Shown piece by piece: positions 28,636 through 37,899 of a stretch of 64,000 nt of DNA. Position numbers and translations under genes: made by a program. The number at the start of each line of letters is the position of its first letter. Position 1 is the stretch's first letter. The stretch spans positions 434,001 to 498,000 of the forward strand of contig NZ_WVHT01000001.1 of the NCBI RefSeq assembly GCF_009834875.1, written 5' to 3'. Under the pieces are notes generated by a model that did not search any database, was not told the origin of the DNA, and saw only the letters and a program-made list of their open reading frames with translations. The stretch comes from Hufsiella arboris (GTDB lineage Bacteria; Bacteroidota; Bacteroidia; Sphingobacteriales; Sphingobacteriaceae).

Positions 28636-28944
28636 ATGTTCGACAAACTTTTTCAGGCACAACAAAAAGCCGATGAGATAAAAAAGCGGCTGGATGCGAT
28701 TACTGTAACGGGAACTGCAGAAGGCGGCAAAATAACCGTAACCGCTACTGCAAATAAAACCATTCGATCAATACAGATCGATCCTGATTTTTATGCAAAT
28801 TCCGATCGCGAAGAACTCGAAGAACTAGTTACCGTAGCTGTTAACAAGGCGATGGAACAGGCCGAAAACATCAGCCAAAGCGAAATGCAGGCTGCAACAC
28901 GTGATATGTTTGGCGGATTGGAGGGCCTTTTCGGAAATCAATAA
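28636..28944 (+). CDS. YbaB/EbfC-family nucleoid-associated protein
   Basis: A small DNA-binding protein of 102 residues that dimerises like tweezers. Family pattern seen: an N-terminal helix with AQQKADEIKKRLDAITVTGTA, then GGKITVTATANKTIRSIQID, and a C-terminal helix ELVTVAVNKAMEQAENISQS. In many bacteria it sits beside recR and dnaX; here it is instead three bases before a metallo-hydrolase gene, with a promoter of its own. Confidence 0.92.
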   Translation: MFDKLFQAQQKADEIKKRLDAITVTGTAEGGKITVTATANKTIRSIQIDPDFYANSDREELEELVTVAVNKAMEQAENISQSEMQAATRDMFGGLEGLFGNQ

Positions 28945-28947
28945 TTT

Positions 28948-29628
28948 ATGAAAGCAACTTATTATGGACAATCAACCGTTGAGCTCCAACTGGCTGACGG
29001 TAAAAAGCTACTATTTGACCCGTTTATAACGCCGAATCCAGCAGCAAAACACATCGATATCTATTCGCTGAAACCTGATTACATCCTGGTTTCACATGCA
29101 CATGGAGATCATGTTGCCGACCTGATCCCTATTCAAAAAAATTCCGATGCGACCGTCATTTGTATTGCCGATATTACCAGGTGGCTTTCTCAAAATGGCG
29201 TTGACAAAGCTGAAGGTATGAATATTGGTGGGTCCCTTAAACTGGATTTCGGAAAGGTGAAAATGGTAAATGCCATTCATTCAAGCGCATTGCCAGATGG
29301 TTCATACGGAGGCAACCCGGCGGGTTATGTAATTACCACTAATGAAAAGAAGGTTTATTTCGCGGGTGACACCGCTTTAACAATGGACATGAAGCTGTTG
29401 GAAGATGAAAACCTCGATTGGGCTTTCCTTCCGATTGGCGATTATTATACCATGGGCATTGACGATGCGGTCAAGGCTGCGAAATTTATAAACTGCAAAA
29501 ACATTATCGGGATACATTTCGATACATTTCCTGCTATCAAAATAGATCATGAAGAAGCCCGGAAAAAATTTGCTGATGCCGGCTTAAATTTAGTTTTACC
29601 GGAACTCGGCCAAATAATCGAACTTTAA
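28948..29628 (+). CDS. Metallo-beta-lactamase-fold hydrolase (UPF0173/UlaG-like)
   Basis: 226 residues. The metal site motif SHAHGDHVADL (HxHxDH) is complete; GGNPAGYVI, VYFAGDTALTMDM and the late IIGIHFDTFP supply the remaining His and Asp ligands. The family (UPF0173) includes L-ascorbate-6-phosphate lactonase relatives, but most members have no known substrate. It is cytoplasmic, with no signal peptide. It follows ybaB after three bases and ends at a strong terminator. Confidence 0.9.
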   Translation: MKATYYGQSTVELQLADGKKLLFDPFITPNPAAKHIDIYSLKPDYILVSHAHGDHVADLIPIQKNSDATVICIADITRWLSQNGVDKAEGMNIGGSLKLDFGKVKMVNAIHSSALPDGSYGGNPAGYVITTNEKKVYFAGDTALTMDMKLLEDENLDWAFLPIGDYYTMGIDDAVKAAKFINCKNIIGIHFDTFPAIKIDHEEARKKFADAGLNLVLPELGQIIEL

Positions 29629-29629
29629 A

Positions 29630-29664
29630 AAAGAGCCGGAACCGAAATTCCGGCTCTTTTTTTT
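29630..29664. terminator. Strong intrinsic terminator, bidirectional
   Basis: AAGAGCCGGAA-N6-TTCCGGCTCTT is an 11-bp perfect stem flanked by A-run and T-run (TTTTTT), working for the metallo-hydrolase gene on plus and the small repeat-protein gene on minus. Confidence 0.9.
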
Positions 29665-29958
29665 CTAAGGTTTTTTTACAGCCTTTGTCGACTTAGTTGT
29701 AGTGGTCGTTTTTTTATTCTCTTTGTAACGCATATCTGGTGTGCCGTCTTTTTTCTTCGGACCAGCAGTAGTGGTGGTCGAACTCGTTTTATTTTCTTTG
29801 TAACGTTTGTCTGGCGTACCGTCGCTTTTTAAATGTGTGGTAGCCGATTTGGTTGTTTTTGTAGTGGTTGTCTTTTTAGCTGGCGTTGTTTGAGCAACAG
29901 CGAATAGCGAGCTCATTGAAATTGCTGCTATTGCAACGATTGACATTAATTTTTTCAT
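29665..29958 (-). CDS. Small exported protein with two DGTPDxRYKENK repeats
   Basis: 97 residues. A signal peptide ends near residue 22 (LFAVAQ). The mature part is made of Lys/Thr-rich low-complexity linkers around two copies of a 12-residue motif, DGTPDKRYKENK (first copy) and DGTPDMRYKENK (second copy). The protein is very basic. I recall similar motifs in small Sphingobacteriaceae proteins but know no function. It is a single gene, convergent with the metallo-hydrolase gene and sharing its terminator. Confidence 0.75.
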   Translation of the reverse strand: MKKLMSIVAIAAISMSSLFAVAQTTPAKKTTTTKTTKSATTHLKSDGTPDKRYKENKTSSTTTTAGPKKKDGTPDMRYKENKKTTTTTKSTKAVKKP

Positions 29959-30178
29959 AATACATTCATTTAATTTATTGATTAAAGCTAGTTTTTGAAC
30001 ATGAAGAACAAATGAATTCTGCCAACCTTAGGATTGTCAGATCATTAAACAGGTAACAGCAAACGATCAACTCTGTTTACATTATCCAGCCATCTATTCA
30101 ACAATGATTTTTAGCTATTTTATTTTACTCGTTTAAAAGCACGATTCGAATTCTTATATTCCCTTATAATTTTTTAAC

Positions 30179-30712
30179 ATGCCAGAGGCAGCAGGCGATA
30201 AATCCGCTTTACACTTAATCTGCGGATTACCAGGTTCGGGCAAAAGCACTTTAGCGAAAGAAATAGCGAGAGAATATAATGCCATCAGGTTTTGCCCCGA
30301 TGAATGGATAAAAACGATCTGGAAAGAAACCGCCGAAACAGAAGGAAACACGTTCAGATCAAACATCGAGCAATTACAATGGGAATTGGCGAAAAGCATT
30401 CTTAAGCAAGGAATCGATGTTATTATTGAGTGGGGAACATGGTGGCAGAACGAACGTGAAAAACTGAGGGATGAAGCGAAGTCTGTTGGAGCAATGGTGA
30501 GATTTTACTATCTCGATGCACCCCGTGAAGTTTTGCGGGAACGGATACTCGAAAGAAATAAACTGGAACATCCCCGTGAGTTTCACATCCCGGAAAGCGA
30601 GATTGATGAATTTCTGGATATCTGTTTTCTTTCGATTGAAATTCCTGGTCAATACGAATTGAGTACTTACGATTTCGTCGATCTCAGGGTCACGCAGCAC
30701 TCACAGGAATAA
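30179..30712 (+). CDS. P-loop kinase-like ATPase (AAA_33 type)
   Basis: A 177-residue nucleotide-binding protein. Walker A is GLPGSGKST (residues 16-24), FCPDEW follows at the usual place of the substrate-binding Asp, IDVIIEWGTWW is the Walker B-like strand, and LRERILERNK is a lid with arginines. Relatives include gluconate kinase, zeta toxins and chloramphenicol phosphotransferase; the substrate cannot be told. It is not paired with an antitoxin. A hairpin lies after the gene. Confidence 0.8.
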   Translation: MPEAAGDKSALHLICGLPGSGKSTLAKEIAREYNAIRFCPDEWIKTIWKETAETEGNTFRSNIEQLQWELAKSILKQGIDVIIEWGTWWQNEREKLRDEAKSVGAMVRFYYLDAPREVLRERILERNKLEHPREFHIPESEIDEFLDICFLSIEIPGQYELSTYDFVDLRVTQHSQE

Positions 30713-30745
30713 AAATTCGGAAAACGATAATCATATTATAACAAA

Positions 30746-30768
30746 AAGGAGCTCATAAAAAGCTCCTT
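30746..30768. terminator. Hairpin between convergent genes
   Basis: AAGGAGCT-N7-AGCTCCTT, an 8-bp perfect stem with A-rich flanks, between the P-loop kinase gene and glgC. Confidence 0.65.
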
Positions 30769-30801
30769 AGAAAAACGTGTGAATATCACTAACTCGGATG
30801 A

Positions 30802-32067
30802 CTATATCACCGTACCGTTTGGAATAACAGCCATCTTTTTTATAACGACGATACCGTCCTGGACAGTATATTTTTCATAATCACCATTTGGAAGATGGGG
30901 GCCGCCGTTGATGCGAACATCGCTGCCGATCATACAGTTTTTATCGAGTATGGCATTGTTAATGTAACAGCGGTCGCCGATTCCCATGATCGGTGTTCCC
31001 GTTGCTTTCGCTTCTTCAAGCTGTTCCAGGGTTTGATAATAATCGCTTCCCATAATATAACTGCAAATGATGGTTGTTCCACGGCCAATCCTGGTACGGA
31101 TACCAATAACCGAACGCTCGATACGGCTCGCGTTAATTATGCAGCCTTCAGCGATGATCGTTTTCTCTAACGTAGTGCCGGATATTTTAGAGGGTGGAAG
31201 CATTCGTGCCCTCGAATAAATACTGCGCTTATCGAATAAATTAAAGCTCGGTATATCATCAGTCAATCCGAGGTTGGCTTCGAAAAACGATGGTATCGTA
31301 CCGATATCTGTCCAATATCCATCGTATTGGTAACTGATAACCTTGTAGGTATTTATCGCATCCGGAATAATTTCTTTGCCGAAATCAGTATGCGGATCAT
31401 TGTTAAGAATGTCGGTCAAAACCTTTTTACCGAAAATATAAATCCCCATCGACGCCTGGTAAACGCGACCCTGCGCCTTCATCTCGTCACCAACTTCTGA
31501 TGGCCAGTCTTTCAACAGCTCCGATTTGGGCTTTTCAATAAATGAGGTAATATTTTGATTCTCATCCGATTTCATTATGCCGAAACTTGTAGCATCTTTA
31601 GCATTAACCGGAATAGTTGCTACAGTAACGTCAGCGCCGGCGTCCTGATGATTCCTTATCATATCATCAAAATCCATCTGGTAAAGCTGATCTCCGGAAA
31701 GAATAAGAATGTACTCATATTCAAACGGTTCCAGGTGCCTCATTGACTGCCTGACGGCATCGGCGGTTCCTTGGTACCAGGTTGTATTGTGCGGCGTTTG
31801 TTCTGCGGCCAGAATGTCAACAAAAGCACTGCTAAAAACGTTAAAGTGATACGTGTTTTTAATGTGCTTGTTTAATGACGCCGAATTAAACTGCGTTAAG
31901 ACAAATATTCGGTCAATGCCCGAATTAAGACAATTTGAAATAGGAATGTCAACCAAACGATAGTTCCCGGCTATGGGAACTGCTGGCTTTGAGCGGGTTG
32001 CTGTAAGCGGATGCAGGCGGGTGCCGGCACCACCGCCCAGTATCACGGCAATAACTTTTGACGTCAT
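30802..32067 (-). CDS. glgC: Glucose-1-phosphate adenylyltransferase
   Basis: Makes ADP-glucose from ATP and glucose-1-phosphate, the first committed step of glycogen synthesis. 421 residues, the usual length. Nucleotidyltransferase motif GGGAGTRLHPLTATRSKPAVP at the N-terminus; LILSGDQLYQMDF with the metal-binding Asp; FIEKP for glucose-1-phosphate; a C-terminal left-handed beta-helix (CMIGSDVRINGG). It follows glgA by three bases, forming a two-gene glycogen unit. Confidence 0.97.
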   Translation of the reverse strand: MTSKVIAVILGGGAGTRLHPLTATRSKPAVPIAGNYRLVDIPISNCLNSGIDRIFVLTQFNSASLNKHIKNTYHFNVFSSAFVDILAAEQTPHNTTWYQGTADAVRQSMRHLEPFEYEYILILSGDQLYQMDFDDMIRNHQDAGADVTVATIPVNAKDATSFGIMKSDENQNITSFIEKPKSELLKDWPSEVGDEMKAQGRVYQASMGIYIFGKKVLTDILNNDPHTDFGKEIIPDAINTYKVISYQYDGYWTDIGTIPSFFEANLGLTDDIPSFNLFDKRSIYSRARMLPPSKISGTTLEKTIIAEGCIINASRIERSVIGIRTRIGRGTTIICSYIMGSDYYQTLEQLEEAKATGTPIMGIGDRCYINNAILDKNCMIGSDVRINGGPHLPNGDYEKYTVQDGIVVIKKMAVIPNGTVI

Positions 32068-32070
32068 ATG

Positions 32071-33492
32071 CTATTTTGAATTTAAAGTCTTATACAGGTT
32101 TATATATAATTCGGCTGACCGGTCCCATGAAAAATCAAGAGCCATCATTCTCTTCGTTAACAATTGTAAGAGTTTGCTGTTTTTAAATAACGTAACAGAA
32201 CGGTCTATTGCTGAACAAATATCTTCAACAGTAGTTTGATCGAATGTGATTCCGTATCCCTCGCTTTCCGAATAATCGATCACGGTATCGATCAACCCAC
32301 CCGTTTTCCTTACAACCGGAACCGTAGCATATCGCAATGAATATAACTGATTTAAACCGCAAGGCTCAACACGCGATGGCATCAAAAGGAAATCGGCACC
32401 CGCGTAAATCCGATGCGCCAACATTTCGTTATATCCTATAAAAACATTGTAATATCCTTCAAATTCACTTTTCAACGCTTTCAGTTCACTCTCGGTCTCC
32501 GGCTCCCCCGACCCCAAAACAATAACGTTTAGTTGCTTCTTATACTTTTCTAGACTTAACCGCAATGCAGCGGGGAGCAGATCCGCCCCTTTTTCACCCA
32601 CTAAACGTCCAATAAATGTAAGCAATGGCTTTTTAGGATCAAGATTAAACTCTTCACATAGCTTCCTTTTGTTCCCAAGCTTTCCAATTTTTGCTGTAAT
32701 ACTATTAAACGATGTAAAAATCATCGGGTCAGTAGAGGGATCCCAAACTTCCGTGTCAATGCCATTGATAATTCCGTAGCCCTTAGCTTTTTCCATTTCG
32801 AAAAGGTACTCAAGGCCGTTGGAGTTTACGGACAGCTCTTTAAGATACGATGGGGAAACAGTGGTAAACGCCCAGCAACACTTAATGGCGGCAGCAAGTG
32901 GATTAATGGTACCACCCCAGTCCAAAAGCCCCGTTTTCGACAAATCAATCTGCGGAAGATAGCTCAGTTTTTCCCACCCGAACCAGCCCTGGTATTGCCC
33001 GTTATGAATCGTGCAAATTGTTGGTATCGTCGAAAGCGCTTTGTATTTGGCCGAGTGGCTGACCAGAAACGGCACCAGGCCACTGTGATGATCGTGGCAG
33101 TGAATTACGTCTGGCTTAACTTCACGCTGTGACAGCCAGTTTAAAACAGCCAGCTGATAGGCTACAAATTGTTCTGTTTCATCATTGTAGCTATAAATTT
33201 CGGGGCGGTCTAAAAGCCCGGCACTATAAACCAGGTACAAATCAAATCCAAGGACTTGTGTTTCCTCCCGCAATATTTTGAACTGAAATGGGCGGTTCCC
33301 CAACAGCTCACTGCCTTCAAAAACGGTTTCGAAGCTGTGCTCCTGAACAAATTTTCTATCATAGTAAGGAATAACTACCGATGCTTCGACGCCTGCAAAA
33401 CGCTGATATTTCGGCAATGCCCCAACCACGTCGCCTAATCCGCCTACCTTGGCAACCGGATAACATTCCGCACTAAGATGAATAACCTGCAT
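32071..33492 (-). CDS. glgA: Glycogen synthase (GT5)
   Basis: Transfers glucose from ADP-glucose to growing glucan chains. 473 residues. The GT5 ADP-binding motif KVGGLGDVVGALP begins at K15, a DVIHCHDHHSGLVPF loop follows, and the C-terminal half has FIGRLVGEKGADLL and MPSRVEPCGLNQLYSLRYATVPVVRKTGGL with the catalytic Glu pair. First gene of glgA-glgC; branching enzyme and phosphorylase are not in the window. Confidence 0.96.
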   Translation of the reverse strand: MQVIHLSAECYPVAKVGGLGDVVGALPKYQRFAGVEASVVIPYYDRKFVQEHSFETVFEGSELLGNRPFQFKILREETQVLGFDLYLVYSAGLLDRPEIYSYNDETEQFVAYQLAVLNWLSQREVKPDVIHCHDHHSGLVPFLVSHSAKYKALSTIPTICTIHNGQYQGWFGWEKLSYLPQIDLSKTGLLDWGGTINPLAAAIKCCWAFTTVSPSYLKELSVNSNGLEYLFEMEKAKGYGIINGIDTEVWDPSTDPMIFTSFNSITAKIGKLGNKRKLCEEFNLDPKKPLLTFIGRLVGEKGADLLPAALRLSLEKYKKQLNVIVLGSGEPETESELKALKSEFEGYYNVFIGYNEMLAHRIYAGADFLLMPSRVEPCGLNQLYSLRYATVPVVRKTGGLIDTVIDYSESEGYGITFDQTTVEDICSAIDRSVTLFKNSKLLQLLTKRMMALDFSWDRSAELYINLYKTLNSK

Positions 33493-33613
33493 ACAAAATC
33501 GTTTCTTGTGTAATATCCTAAAACATATTTATTATTACAAAACATCGTTTGCGCAATGTTGTGTTGCTTAAATAAAACGAAATGTTTTTTATTACATTTA
33601 CTAAAAAGCATCT

Positions 33614-34486
33614 ATGAAAAGCCTTGTTTTGTTCAGCCTGTCTGCATTGCTGTTTTCTATTTCAACATCTTTTAAACCTGACGATGCTTGGGAAAATCTT
33701 TTAGATAAAAATTTAAGCAAGTGGTCGATGTACCAAAGTTACCGGCACAAAAACGGATATTCCGGCAAAATGCCGACTGATGAGCAAGGCCAACCCATTA
33801 AACCAATAGGCTATGGTAAAAATGAAGCTAATGTTTTTACTGTAAAAATTGAGGACGGGCAACCGATACTGCATATCAGCGGAGAGATTTACGGGTGCAT
33901 TTTCACGAAACAAGACTTTGAAAATTACCATTTGACGGCTCAGGTAAAATGGGGGACAAAGAAATGGGAGCCACGCTTAAACGAACCCATGGATTCAGGA
34001 ATTCTATATCATTCGCAGGGTGAAGCCGGAGTTGATTATTTCAGATCCTGGCTGTTAGGCCAGGAGTTTCAGATTATGGAAAACGGAACGGGCGATTGGT
34101 GGCCGATTGCCAGCGCAGGGGTATCTGTTCATGCCGAAAAGCGAAAAGATTCTACAAACTATATTTTCAACCCCAAAGCGCCGTTGGTAAAAATGGGCGC
34201 CGGCGCGCCGGACTATTACTGCCAGCGCAATTCGAATTCTGAAAAGCCGTACGGTGAATGGAACCAACTTGAGCTGATCTGCTTTGGCGACAAAAGCCTG
34301 CACATAGTAAACGGCAAAGTGGTGATGGCGCTTTCAAATCTGGTTTATAATGAGACCGGCCAACTAAAACCGCTTTCCAAAGGTAAAATTCAGTTACAAA
34401 GCGAGGCTGGCGAAGTATATTTCAAAGATGTGAAGATCAGGCCGATCACAGGCATTCCTGAAAAGTACAGTCAATACTTTAAGTGA
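33614..34486 (+). CDS. DUF1080-domain (3-keto-disaccharide hydrolase-like) secreted protein
   Basis: 290 residues with a signal peptide of about 18 residues (LFSISTSF). The rest is a concanavalin-like jelly roll of the DUF1080 type: WENLLDKNLSKWSMY at the start, NYHLTAQVKWGTKKWEPR, DSGILYHSQGEAGVDYFRSW, EFQIMENGTGDWW and YFKDVKIRPI at the end. Members split 3-keto-glycosides or bind sugars. It lies alone between glgA (divergent) and polA (convergent, seven bases apart). Confidence 0.88.
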   Translation: MKSLVLFSLSALLFSISTSFKPDDAWENLLDKNLSKWSMYQSYRHKNGYSGKMPTDEQGQPIKPIGYGKNEANVFTVKIEDGQPILHISGEIYGCIFTKQDFENYHLTAQVKWGTKKWEPRLNEPMDSGILYHSQGEAGVDYFRSWLLGQEFQIMENGTGDWWPIASAGVSVHAEKRKDSTNYIFNPKAPLVKMGAGAPDYYCQRNSNSEKPYGEWNQLELICFGDKSLHIVNGKVVMALSNLVYNETGQLKPLSKGKIQLQSEAGEVYFKDVKIRPITGIPEKYSQYFK

Positions 34487-34493
34487 GTTCTTT

Positions 34494-37292
34494 CTAATGC
34501 GCTTCCAGCCAGTTTAATCCCTGCCCGATTTCTACAAGAATTGGCACTTCTGTCTTTATCGCATGCTTCATTCGGTTCTCAATGATCTCTTTCATGATTT
34601 CAACTTCGCCTACTGGAACATCGAACACCAACTCATCATGCACCTGCATAGTCATTCTGGCTAACAAATTTTGGCTGATAATGTCTTTATGAATATCGAT
34701 CATCGCGATTTTAATCATATCTGCAGCCGACCCCTGGATTGGTGCATTGATCGCGTTTCGTTCTGCAAAGCCCCGGACCGTTGCGTTAGCGGAGTTAATA
34801 TCACGTAAATAGCGCCGGCGTTTTTTAATAGTTTCCACGAAACCATTTTCGCGGGCAAAATTCATCGTATCGGCCATATAACGTTTGATTCCTGAATATT
34901 GCTCAAAATAACTTTCGATAATTTCCCCCGCTTCTTTTCGCGGGATACCCAAACTTTGCGACAATCCGAAAGCCGACTGTCCGTAAATAATACCAAAGTT
35001 TACAGCCTTGGCATTTCGACGCATATCTGATGTGACTTCATCCAGGGATTTACCATACACTTTCGCAGCAGTGGCGGTGTGAATATCAAGCCCTTTTGCA
35101 AAAGCATCCATCATGTTTTCGTCTTTACTGATCTCGGCGATCAATCTCAATTCGATCTGTGAATAATCCGCCGAAAGCAATATGTGATTTTCATCCCGCG
35201 GGATAAAAGCTTTACGCACTTCCCGGCCGCGTTCAGTTCTTATAGGAATGTTTTGCAGGTTCGGGTTATTTGAACTTAATCTTCCGGTTGATGCTACTGC
35301 CTGATTGTAAGATGTATGAACACGTCCTGTCTTTGGATTGATCATCGTAGGCAAAGCATCTACATAAGTCGATTTAAGCTTCTGTAACTGGCGAAAATCC
35401 AGGATATCTTTTACGATATCACTTTTATTTGCCAGGGCCATCAACACATCTTCCCCGGTTTGATATTGGCCGGTTTTTGTTTTTTTGGCTTTCGGATCCA
35501 GCTGGAGCTTATCGAACAACACTTCACCTAACTGCTTGGGCGACGCGATATTGAAACGTACACCGGCTTTTTCATATACTGTTTTCTCTAACTGTACCAG
35601 GTCTGTTTCGAGTTGTTTGGAGAAATCGCGTAAGGTCGGTTCGTCTATACGTACACCTTCACGTTCCATTCCGGCTAGAACATAAATCAGCGGATTTTCT
35701 ATTTCCGCCGCAAGCTGATCTGCCTGCGCGTTTTTTAAAAGCGGCGTAAAAGTATGAGCAAGCTGAAGTGTGATATCGGCGTCCTCAGCTGCGTATTCCT
35801 TTATCTTTTCCAGCTCTACATCGCGCATTGTTCCCTGGTTCTTTCCTTTCGCGCCAATCAACGTTGTAATTGAAACGGGAATATAATTGAGATAGTTTTG
35901 CGATAACAGGTCCATGTTATGTCGCGAATCAGGCTCCAGCAGGTAATGAGCCAGCATGGTATCAAATAATTCACCCTTCACTTCAACGCCGCACCAGCTC
36001 AGCATCAGGATATCATACTTCAGATTCTGGCCGATCTTTTTTATGTTTTCATTTTCCAGAACCTGCTTAAACTCTTTAACGATTTCGCTGCATTGGTTCT
36101 GATCAGCCGGCACAGGAATGTACCAACCCTCTCCCGGCTTTATAGAAAACGACAAGCCAACCAGCTCCGAGCTGTTAGCATCCATCCCGGTAGTCTCGGT
36201 ATCAAAGCAGATAACGGTTTGCTCATTTAATAATTTGATAAGCTCCGCACGCTGGTCAGACGTGGTCAATAAATGATAAGTATGCGGTGTATTCTCTATA
36301 TTTTTCCCGGGAACTACTTCTTCAATAACAGCAGTTTCTGTAGTGATGTCGACTTCGACCGGCTGACCGAATAAATCCATCTGCCCGCTAACGTGCGAAA
36401 CTCTTACATCGGTAACATTGAACTCCTCGCCAAAAACACGGCGGCCGATAGTACGGAATTCAAGTTCGGCAAATAACGGCTCAAGAAGCTCGCGGCTTGG
36501 TTGCTCCATTTTTAACGCCTCTTCATCAAGTTCAACCGGAGCATTTAAAAGTATTCTGGCCAGCTTTTTTGAGATCAGCCCCTGCTCGGCAAACGTTTCG
36601 ACATTTTCACGCTGTTTCCCTTTTAGTTCATGACTGTTGGCAATAATATTTTCGACTGATCCATAAGTTTTGATCAATGATTTGGCTGTTTTTTCACCAA
36701 TGCCGGGAATCCCGGGAATGTTGTCAACAGCATCGCCCCAAAGTCCCAGGATGTCTACAACCTGATCAACACGATCGATTTCCCATTTAGCCAAAACTTC
36801 TTTAACACCCAAAATCTCCATGTCGTTGCCCATGCGAGCTGGCTTGTAAATAAAAATATTGTCGGAAACCAACTGCGCGAAATCTTTGTCCGGTGTCATA
36901 CAGTACACTGTAAAACCAACCTGTTCAGCCTTTTTAGCAAGCGTTCCGATAATATCGTCAGCTTCGTAACCATCTGATGTTATCACCGGAATGCGGAAAC
37001 CTTCGATAAGTTTAACAACGTAGGGCAAAGCAGCGGAAAGATCTTCCGGCATTGCTTCGCGATGTGCTTTGTAATCTGTAAAATCAATATGCCGTTCGGT
37101 TGGAGCATCAGTATCAAAAACCACGGCCATATGCGTCGGATTCTCCTTGCGGATAACTTCCATCAGCGTGTTGGCAAAACCCATCACTGCGGATGTATTC
37201 AATCCATTTGATGCAAACCGCGGATTCTTACTTAATGCAAAATGCGCCCGGTAAATGAGCGCCATTCCGTCTAATAAAAAAAGTTTTTTCAT
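34494..37292 (-). CDS. polA: DNA polymerase I
   Basis: Repair and Okazaki-fragment polymerase, 932 residues with all three domains. The 5'-3' exonuclease domain (1-290) has FLLDGMALIYRAHFA and DGYEADDIIGTLA; the 3'-5' proofreading domain (about 345-520) keeps FDTETTG and AAEDADIT acidic residues; the family A polymerase has DYSQIELR (motif A), RRNAKAVNFGIIYG (motif B) and MQVHDELVFD (motif C). The ATG at 37292 starts exactly at the conserved KKLFLLDGMALIYR; an upstream extension to 37319 is unlikely. A -7-like TATTTTTG lies at 37317-37324. Confidence 0.97.
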   Translation of the reverse strand: MKKLFLLDGMALIYRAHFALSKNPRFASNGLNTSAVMGFANTLMEVIRKENPTHMAVVFDTDAPTERHIDFTDYKAHREAMPEDLSAALPYVVKLIEGFRIPVITSDGYEADDIIGTLAKKAEQVGFTVYCMTPDKDFAQLVSDNIFIYKPARMGNDMEILGVKEVLAKWEIDRVDQVVDILGLWGDAVDNIPGIPGIGEKTAKSLIKTYGSVENIIANSHELKGKQRENVETFAEQGLISKKLARILLNAPVELDEEALKMEQPSRELLEPLFAELEFRTIGRRVFGEEFNVTDVRVSHVSGQMDLFGQPVEVDITTETAVIEEVVPGKNIENTPHTYHLLTTSDQRAELIKLLNEQTVICFDTETTGMDANSSELVGLSFSIKPGEGWYIPVPADQNQCSEIVKEFKQVLENENIKKIGQNLKYDILMLSWCGVEVKGELFDTMLAHYLLEPDSRHNMDLLSQNYLNYIPVSITTLIGAKGKNQGTMRDVELEKIKEYAAEDADITLQLAHTFTPLLKNAQADQLAAEIENPLIYVLAGMEREGVRIDEPTLRDFSKQLETDLVQLEKTVYEKAGVRFNIASPKQLGEVLFDKLQLDPKAKKTKTGQYQTGEDVLMALANKSDIVKDILDFRQLQKLKSTYVDALPTMINPKTGRVHTSYNQAVASTGRLSSNNPNLQNIPIRTERGREVRKAFIPRDENHILLSADYSQIELRLIAEISKDENMMDAFAKGLDIHTATAAKVYGKSLDEVTSDMRRNAKAVNFGIIYGQSAFGLSQSLGIPRKEAGEIIESYFEQYSGIKRYMADTMNFARENGFVETIKKRRRYLRDINSANATVRGFAERNAINAPIQGSAADMIKIAMIDIHKDIISQNLLARMTMQVHDELVFDVPVGEVEIMKEIIENRMKHAIKTEVPILVEIGQGLNWLEAH

Positions 37293-37366
37293 GTACGTGG
37301 TGTTAACCGGCTCGGTCAAAAATACGGATCAGAGGTTAAAAGTTTATTATTAACCAACTAAATAAA

Positions 37367-37397
37367 AAGGGCCGGATAAACGTTTTATCCGGCCCTT
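37367..37397 (-). terminator. Intrinsic terminator after the lipocalin-like gene
   Basis: AAGGGCCGGATAAA pairs with TTTATCCGGCCCTT around a 3-base loop, 14 bp in all, followed by TTTTTATT on the minus strand, between the lipocalin-like gene and polA. Confidence 0.85.
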
Positions 37398-37414
37398 AAT
37401 CAAATTTGGTAGTA

Positions 37415-37837
37415 TTAACGTTTGTATGTTTGAATGTCTTCATATTTATATTTGACGCCGCTAACCGTCGCTTCATCTGACTCGTATAATACCAGATCAG
37501 ACGAAGTCAATTTAGTAATTGTAGCTGTATGCTCATCTGGAGTTCCGTTATCTACTGTGATTTTATCTCCGCTCAACGTCCATGTACCAGTTTCATACCG
37601 GGATATGTAAGAGCCATTTTCTTTTAGCTCGATTGTCTCATCTGATAAATCTTCTGTTCCGCTGGCTGAATTATCAAGGTTGCCATTTTCGTAAACTTTA
37701 TACTGAAGTGTTACGCCGTGCCAGACGCCAATTAAAAGTTTTCGTTTGTCATCGGGACTCGAATCATCTTTTTTACAAGAAGAAACGATTGCAAAAAGCC
37801 CAAGAAGGGCAATTAAAGAGAATTGCGACTTTTTCAT
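37415..37837 (-). CDS. Lipocalin-like lipoprotein
   Basis: 140 residues; lipobox ends at C21 (VSSC, then KKDDSSPDDK). The body has the lipocalin-like pattern of Bacteroidota small lipoproteins: LLIGVWHGVTLQYKVYENG near the start, GSYISRYETGTWTLSGDKIT in the middle and a final strand pair. These proteins probably bind a small hydrophobic ligand or just coat the membrane; no specific role is known. Single gene with its own terminator. Confidence 0.8.
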   Translation of the reverse strand: MKKSQFSLIALLGLFAIVSSCKKDDSSPDDKRKLLIGVWHGVTLQYKVYENGNLDNSASGTEDLSDETIELKENGSYISRYETGTWTLSGDKITVDNGTPDEHTATITKLTSSDLVLYESDEATVSGVKYKYEDIQTYKR

Positions 37838-37899
37838 AAAAAGGTTTAGTTTTTTCCTGTCGCAATATATAAATATTTTAAAATTAAGACTGCAAGCTA

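Noticed and set aside
30179-30712. Zeta-toxin-type toxin-antitoxin system
   Set aside because: The P-loop kinase has no antitoxin gene next to it and strong hairpins isolate it.
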